Shown here: in pieces, positions 49,150 through 53,468 of the stretch
Layout of the letters: the number at the start of each line of letters is the position of its first letter
How positions within the stretch are numbered: position 1 is the first letter of the stretch
NCBI RefSeq assembly: GCF_001408515.1
Contig: NZ_CYPR01000109.1
Location: 1 to 53,468 of the forward strand
From: Jannaschia seosinensis
Lineage (GTDB): Bacteria; Pseudomonadota; Alphaproteobacteria; Rhodobacterales; Rhodobacteraceae
DNA length: 53,468 nt
Direction of reading: 5' to 3'
Position numbers and translations under genes: made by a program
The notes under the pieces: generated by a model
Told to the model about the DNA's origin: nothing
Database searches by the model: none
What the model saw: only the letters and a program-made list of their open reading frames with translations

Positions 49150-52100
49150 ATGGCGATGGAAAAGACGTTCGACGCAGCGCAAGCCGAGGCCCGCATCAGC
49201 CGCGAATGGATCGAGGGCGGCCATTTCCGCGCCGGTGCCAACGCAAGCCGGCCGGAGACCTTCTCCATTGTTATCCCGCCGCCGAACGTGACCGGCTCGC
49301 TGCATATGGGCCACGCCTTCAACAACACGCTGCAGGACATCCTCGTGCGCTGGCACCGGATGCGCGGTTTCGATACGCTCTGGCAGCCGGGCACCGACCA
49401 TGCCGGCATCGCCACCCAGATGGTGACCGAGCGCGAAATGGCCGCCAACGGCGAGCCGACCCGACAGGAGATGGGCCGCGGCGCCTTCCTCGACCGCGTA
49501 TGGCAGCAAAAGGCGAAGTCCCGCGGCACCATCATCGGTCAGCTTCAGCGCCTCGGCGCCTCCTGCGACTGGGACCGGGAGGCCTTCACCATGGGCGGGG
49601 CGCCGGGCGATCCCGACCCGAGCCAGCAGAACTTCCACGATGCCGTCATCGGCGTCTTCGTCGAGATGTACGAGCGCGGGCTGATCTACCGCGGAAAGCG
49701 GCTCGTGAACTGGGATCCGCATTTCGAGACGGCGATCTCCGATCTGGAGGTCGAGAACGTCGAGACGCCGGGCCACATGTGGCACTTCCGCTACCCGCTC
49801 GCTGGCGGCGCGACCTACGAATACGTGGAGCGCGACGAGGACGGGAACATCCTCTTCACCGAGACGCGCGACTACATCGCCATTGCGACCACGCGCCCTG
49901 AAACGATGCTGGGCGACGGGGCGGTCGCGGTTCATCCATCCGATGAACGCTATGCCGCAATTGTTGGGAAACTCTGCGAAATTCCCGTCGGACCAAAGGA
50001 GCATCGCCGCCTCATTCCCATCGTCACCGACGATTATCCCGACCCGACCTTCGGCTCGGGCGCGGTCAAGATCACCGGCGCGCACGACTTCAACGACTAC
50101 GAGGTCGCCAAGCGGCAGGGCATCCCCTGCTACCGCCTGATGGATACCCGCGCCCGGATGCGCGACGACGGCGTGCCCTACGCCGAGGCCGCCGCCCTCG
50201 CCGTCAAGCTGCGCGAAGGCGCGGAGATGTCGGAGACCGAGATCGACGCCATCAATCTCGTCCCCGACCACCTGCGCGGCCTCGACCGGTTCGAGGCTCG
50301 CGCGAAGGTCGTGGACGAGATCACCTCCGAGGGGCTGGCCGTCATGGTGCCCGCAACCGATCCCCGTCTCGGCGTCGGCGCGGCCTCCTCCGGCAAGGCC
50401 GCCACCGGAGAGCCGCCCCTTGCGCCCGAGGAAGGCGGCGAGCCGCGCACCGATGCCGACGACCTCGTCCCGCTGGTCGAGGCCAAGCCGATCATGCAGC
50501 CCTACGGCGACCGCTCCAAGGTGGTGATCGAGCCGATGCTAACCGACCAATGGTTTGTCGACACCGCCAAGATCGTTCAACCCGCGATCGATGCCGTCCG
50601 CGACGGCACCGTCCGCATCATGCCCGAGGCCGACCGCAAGGTATATTTCCACTGGCTTGAGAACATCGAGCCGTGGTGCATCTCCCGGCAGCTCTGGTGG
50701 GGTCACCAGGTACCGGTCTGGTACACGAGCGATCCCGACGGCGATGCCGACTGGCTTCCGATCTGCGCCCCGAACGAGGAGGAGGCGCTGCGTCATCTGC
50801 GCCTGATCCACGGCGAGGATGCCGACATCCGCATCGTCGCCGACGAGGCCGCCGCGCTGGACATCCTGCGTGACGACCTCGCTGGTCTCAACACGCGGAC
50901 CGAGGGCCTGATCCGGCAGAAGCAGGGGCCGATCGTGGTGCCGGCATTCCGCGACCCCGACGTGCTCGATACCTGGTTCTCATCCGGCCTCTGGCCCCTC
51001 GGCACGCTGGGCTGGCCCGAGGAGACGGAGGAGCTGCGCAAGTACTACCCGACCTCCACCCTCATCACCGGCTTCGACATCCTGTTCTTCTGGGTCGCCC
51101 GGATGATGATGATGCAACTTGCCGTCACCGACGACACCAAGCCCCTGTCCGACCGCGTTCCCTTCCACGACGTCTACGTTCATGCCCTCGTCCGCGACGA
51201 AAAGGGCAAGAAGATGTCGAAGTCGCTCGGGAACGTCCTCGATCCGCTTGACCTGATCGACGAATACGGCGCCGATGCAGTCCGCTTCACCTTGTCGTCA
51301 ATGGCGGCGATGGGCCGCGACCTGAAGCTGTCGACGCAGCGGATCGCGGGATATCGGAATTTCGGCACCAAGCTCTGGAACGCCGTCCGATTTGCCGAAA
51401 TGAATTCTGTACAATTCGGGGCCGAAGGCGGTCGCGGCCTACCCCGGGATGTTCAGATCACCGTCAACCGCTGGATCATCGGGGAAACCGCCCGCGCCCG
51501 CGCCGAGGTCGATGCCGCGCTTGCCGCCTATCGGTTCGATGACGCCTCCGCCGCGCTCTACCGCTTCGTCTGGAACGTTGTCTGCGACTGGTACGTGGAG
51601 TTCTCCAAGCCCATCCTGCAGGGCGACGAAGCTCAGGAAACACAACAGGTCATGGGTTGGGTTCTTGAGCAGTGCATGACCATGCTCCACCCCTTCATGC
51701 CTTTCGTGACCGAAGAACTCTGGCGCGTCACCGGCCATGAAGGGATGCTGGTCCACGGCGCATGGCCCGAAGACCTGAACGAGGAGGTCGTTGATCCCAA
51801 GGCCGAGTCAGAGATGCGCTGGGTCATCGCCTTCATCGAGGCGATCCGGTCGGCGCGGGCGCAGATGAATGTCCCCGCCGGCGCGCATATTCCGGTCGTC
51901 GCCGTCGAGTGGGACAAGGACGCCGCGCAAGCCTTTGAAACCAATCGAGACCTTATCGCGCGTCTTGCGCGGATCGATGGGCTGGTCGAAGGGGAGGCTC
52001 CAAAGGGCGCCATTGCCGTCCAGGTCGGCGGCAACCGCTTCGCACTGCCGCTCGGCGACATTATCGACGTCACCGCCGAGCGTGCGCGCCTGGAAAAATC

Positions 52101-52275
52101 AGCCGCCAAGCTCGACAAGGAGATCAAAGGCCTGCAGGGGCGCGTGAACAACCCGAACTTTGCCGCCTCCGCCCCGCAGGAAGTGGTCGAGGAGACCCGC
52201 GCCAATCTTGAGGCGCGGCAAGCCGAGCGGAGCGCCCTGCAATCCGCCTTGGACGCGCTCGCCCAGATCGCGTGA
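49150..52275 (+). CDS. valS: Valyl-tRNA synthetase
   Basis: 1041 residues from ATG 49150. Class I aminoacyl-tRNA synthetase: the HIGH motif appears as LHMGH at about 51-55, KMSKS at 688-692, the editing (CP1) domain starts near 230 ([14 protein letters not shown]), anticodon-binding helices follow 790, and the C-terminal coiled coil ([33 protein letters not shown]) binds the tRNA. Charges tRNA(Val). A Pro/Gly/Ala-rich stretch of about 35 residues near 403-440 looks like an insertion. Its stop overlaps the next gene's GTG start. Confidence 0.96.
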   Translation: MAMEKTFDAAQAEARISREWIEGGHFRAGANASRPETFSIVIPPPNVTGSLHMGHAFNNTLQDILVRWHRMRGFDTLWQPGTDHAGIATQMVTEREMAANGEPTRQEMGRGAFLDRVWQQKAKSRGTIIGQLQRLGASCDWDREAFTMGGAPGDPDPSQQNFHDAVIGVFVEMYERGLIYRGKRLVNWDPHFETAISDLEVENVETPGHMWHFRYPLAGGATYEYVERDEDGNILFTETRDYIAIATTRPETMLGDGAVAVHPSDERYAAIVGKLCEIPVGPKEHRRLIPIVTDDYPDPTFGSGAVKITGAHDFNDYEVAKRQGIPCYRLMDTRARMRDDGVPYAEAAALAVKLREGAEMSETEIDAINLVPDHLRGLDRFEARAKVVDEITSEGLAVMVPATDPRLGVGAASSGKAATGEPPLAPEEGGEPRTDADDLVPLVEAKPIMQPYGDRSKVVIEPMLTDQWFVDTAKIVQPAIDAVRDGTVRIMPEADRKVYFHWLENIEPWCISRQLWWGHQVPVWYTSDPDGDADWLPICAPNEEEALRHLRLIHGEDADIRIVADEAAALDILRDDLAGLNTRTEGLIRQKQGPIVVPAFRDPDVLDTWFSSGLWPLGTLGWPEETEELRKYYPTSTLITGFDILFFWVARMMMMQLAVTDDTKPLSDRVPFHDVYVHALVRDEKGKKMSKSLGNVLDPLDLIDEYGADAVRFTLSSMAAMGRDLKLSTQRIAGYRNFGTKLWNAVRFAEMNSVQFGAEGGRGLPRDVQITVNRWIIGETARARAEVDAALAAYRFDDASAALYRFVWNVVCDWYVEFSKPILQGDEAQETQQVMGWVLEQCMTMLHPFMPFVTEELWRVTGHEGMLVHGAWPEDLNEEVVDPKAESEMRWVIAFIEAIRSARAQMNVPAGAHIPVVAVEWDKDAAQAFETNRDLIARLARIDGLVEGEAPKGAIAVQVGGNRFALPLGDIIDVTAERARLEKSAAKLDKEIKGLQGRVNNPNFAASAPQEVVEETRANLEARQAERSALQSALDALAQIA

Positions 52276-53003
52276 CGTTCAACATCTTGATCGTCGGGCA
52301 GAAGGGTCGCCTCCAGCACGAGGCGGCCCTTTTCGCCGCAAGCCTTCGCCACAACGCACCGAATTGGTCCGGCCGCTTGATCGTCGCGGAACCGCAGCCG
52401 GGGCCTCTGTGGCCGGACGATCCGCGAATTCCAGACAGCGCGCAGCGCAACCTCCTGCAATCGCTCGATGCCGAGATCGCGCCTTTCGAGAATCGGCACT
52501 TCGGAAGCGCCTATTCCTACGGCAACAAGATCGAGGCTCTGGCGGCAATGCCCGCCGGGCCGTTCGTGTTCTTCGACACAGATACAGTAATCACGGCGGA
52601 ATTGGCCGATATTGTCATCGACTTCACCCGCCCCTCTGCGTCGATGAAACGTGAGGGAACGTGGCCGCAGGTCGACCTTTACGGACCCAATTTCAACGAC
52701 ATGTGGGGCGTTCTTCATGAACGGCGCGGCGGGCGGCTGGCGGATACGCTCGACACGAGATGGCCCGACAATCACTGGCGCCGCTATCTTTATTTCAACG
52801 CGGGCTGGTTTTTGGGCGACGACCCGCAGGCGTTTTACCGTGCCTTTCGCGATGCGGCGCTGATGATCCGTGATGACCCGCCGGACGAGATCGTTACGCA
52901 GGAGCTCGACCCTTGGCTCGACCAAAGGGTCGCCTCCAGCACGAGGCGGCCCTTTTCGCCGCAAGCCTTCGCCACAACGCACCGAATTGGTCCGGCCGGA
53001 TAG
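52272..53003 (+). CDS. GT-A-like glycosyltransferase-type protein, truncated with a scrambled tail
   Basis: 243 codons from GTG 52272, overlapping the valS stop. About 218 residues read as a protein with a GT-A-like fold: [23 protein letters not shown] start, a DxD motif in [19 protein letters not shown] and ending LDPWLDQ. The last 25 residues are an out-of-frame reading of a second copy of the gene's own 5' part (74-bp repeat), so the true C terminus is missing. The original was probably longer. Product likely nonfunctional. The substrate is unknown. Confidence 0.75.
   Translation: MTFNILIVGQKGRLQHEAALFAASLRHNAPNWSGRLIVAEPQPGPLWPDDPRIPDSAQRNLLQSLDAEIAPFENRHFGSAYSYGNKIEALAAMPAGPFVFFDTDTVITAELADIVIDFTRPSASMKREGTWPQVDLYGPNFNDMWGVLHERRGGRLADTLDTRWPDNHWRRYLYFNAGWFLGDDPQAFYRAFRDAALMIRDDPPDEIVTQELDPWLDQRVASSTRRPFSPQAFATTHRIGPAG
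52302..52375. repeat. 74-bp direct repeat, copy 1 (5' end of the GT-like gene)
   Basis: Identical over 74 bases to 52925-52998, in the same orientation. This copy is in its natural frame near the start of the gene. Confidence 0.97.
52925..52998. repeat. 74-bp direct repeat, copy 2 (at the IS junction)
   Basis: Identical to 52302-52375. It follows the LDPWLDQ codons, is shifted by two bases relative to their frame, and stops exactly where the IS256-type sequence starts. Confidence 0.97.
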
Positions 53004-53468
53004 AGCAACCTGCGGTCTGGAAATTCTGCTGAGAGCGGGTCATGCATCCTGGCATTCCCATTTGATGTAGGCCTTGGTCTCGGAGGCCCATTTCTCGTCG
53101 ATCTCTACGAGGACGGCGCTGACCAGTCGCAGCAGAGCGTCGTCGCTGGGAAAGACCCTGACCTTTACGGTGCGCCGCTTGAGCTCCTGCTGGACGGATC
53201 GCTCCATCGGGTTTGAAGTGCGCAGCCGGCGGCGATGGTGCTCGGGCAGCGTGAAGACCGCGAGCCCCTCGGGCGCGTTTTCCTCCAGCCATGCGGCCAG
53301 CTTCGGCGCAGAGGTGCGATAGCTGGCGACGATCTCTGCCAAGGCCGTTTCTGCCTTGGCGAGCGTGCTGGCATTCCACACGGTGCGCAGCTCAGCTCCG
53401 ATGCGCTTGCGGCTCTCGACGTTCGGAGCGTGATGAATGGCGTTGCGCGCGAGATGGAACTGGCAGCG
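52999..53468 (-). mobile_element. IS256-family element, one end
   Basis: Begins about 52999 with GATAGAGCAACCTGCGGTC, the likely terminal inverted repeat, and contains the 3' part of a mutator-type transposase. The other end is outside the window. The border coincides with the end of the 74-bp repeat. Confidence 0.7.
53040..53468 (-). CDS. IS256/mutator transposase, C-terminal part
   Basis: The minus-strand frame is open from the window edge (53468) to TGA at 53040, giving the last 142 residues. The segment RCQFHLARNAIHH and the later HRRRLRTSNPMERSVQQELKRRTV fit the C-terminal part of mutator/IS256 transposases; the catalytic Glu should be in the SNPMER region. The N-terminal DDE residues are outside. 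Confidence 0.92.
   Translation of the reverse strand, partial: RCQFHLARNAIHHAPNVESRKRIGAELRTVWNASTLAKAETALAEIVASYRTSAPKLAAWLEENAPEGLAVFTLPEHHRRRLRTSNPMERSVQQELKRRTVKVRVFPSDDALLRLVSAVLVEIDEKWASETKAYIKWECQDA

Noticed and set aside
48954-49535. N-terminal extension of the CoxL-like gene
   Set aside because: Overlaps valS on the opposite strand and has no similarity to the family; ATG 48953 starts at the conserved N terminus.
1-53468. CRISPR array, prophage, toxin-antitoxin or defence island
   Set aside because: No regularly spaced repeats, no phage structural genes and no known defence proteins were seen in any frame.

Overview
The window looks like a stretch of chromosome from a high-GC alphaproteobacterium of the Rhodobacteraceae (Roseobacter/Rhodobacter group). 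The pointers are a heterotetrameric sarcosine oxidase operon, a trgA-trgB-cysK tellurite locus arranged as in Rhodobacter sphaeroides, a circularly permuted (two-piece) tmRNA gene with an alphaproteobacterial tag, an SspB-alpha type ClpXP adaptor, a VPLPA-CTERM protein, an AcuI-type acrylyl-CoA reductase and a CcmI protein. Both ends lie in insertion sequences: the 3' end of an IS21-type istB (left) and the C-terminal part of an IS256/mutator transposase (right). No tRNA, rRNA, CRISPR array or prophage was seen.

Layout. 1-372: IS21 right end. 588-5757: ATM1-type ABC exporter, LysM protein, LOG-family nucleotide phosphoribohydrolase, a coupled pair (81-aa protein + host-attachment family protein), Fe-type superoxide dismutase. 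5812-11128 (minus): sarcosine oxidase soxB-(53-aa ORF)-soxD-soxA-soxG. 11323-13248 (plus): ccmI-ruvX-DUF1289. 13255-18606 (minus): tungstate ABC transporter (permease-ATPase-binding protein), an HTH/PBP regulator, dusA and a TauE/SafE permease. 19084-21009: GH15 glucanase/trehalase-like enzyme. 21340-29594 (minus): photolyase, a decayed cyclopropane-fatty-acid synthase pseudogene, trgA (with an internal 39-bp tandem duplication), trgB, cysK, a large MscS channel and alaX, packed like one operon. 29690-32694: BCCT transporter and acrylyl-CoA reductase. 33030-36935: orphan polyamine-type binding protein, permuted ssrA, a MmcQ/YjbR protein, sspB, fumC. 37095-38683: DUF4169 + ribbon-helix-helix pair, small MscS channel. 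38744-43022: divergent aroK-aroB and a 42-aa membrane protein / 499-aa exported protein / xerD group. 43192-43770: VPLPA-CTERM protein with readable promoter and start-site hairpin. 44223-52275: CorC/HlyC protein, DUF2235 hydrolase, CoxL-like molybdenum hydroxylase, valS. 52272-53468: a GT-A-like gene broken by a 74-bp self-duplication abutting an IS256-family element.

How it fits together. Several units are stress-related: sarcosine oxidase (makes H2O2) beside superoxide dismutase, the photolyase-cfa-trgAB-cysK group (light, membrane and tellurite/cysteine stress), and ssrA with its adaptor SspB (ribosome rescue and ClpXP delivery). I see no convincing entirely new system. The most informative oddities are the duplicated segment in TrgA, the decayed cfa inside an otherwise intact operon, the direct-repeat junction at the IS256 element, the permuted tmRNA with an atypical T-loop, and two small membrane-protein genes (53 and 42 aa).
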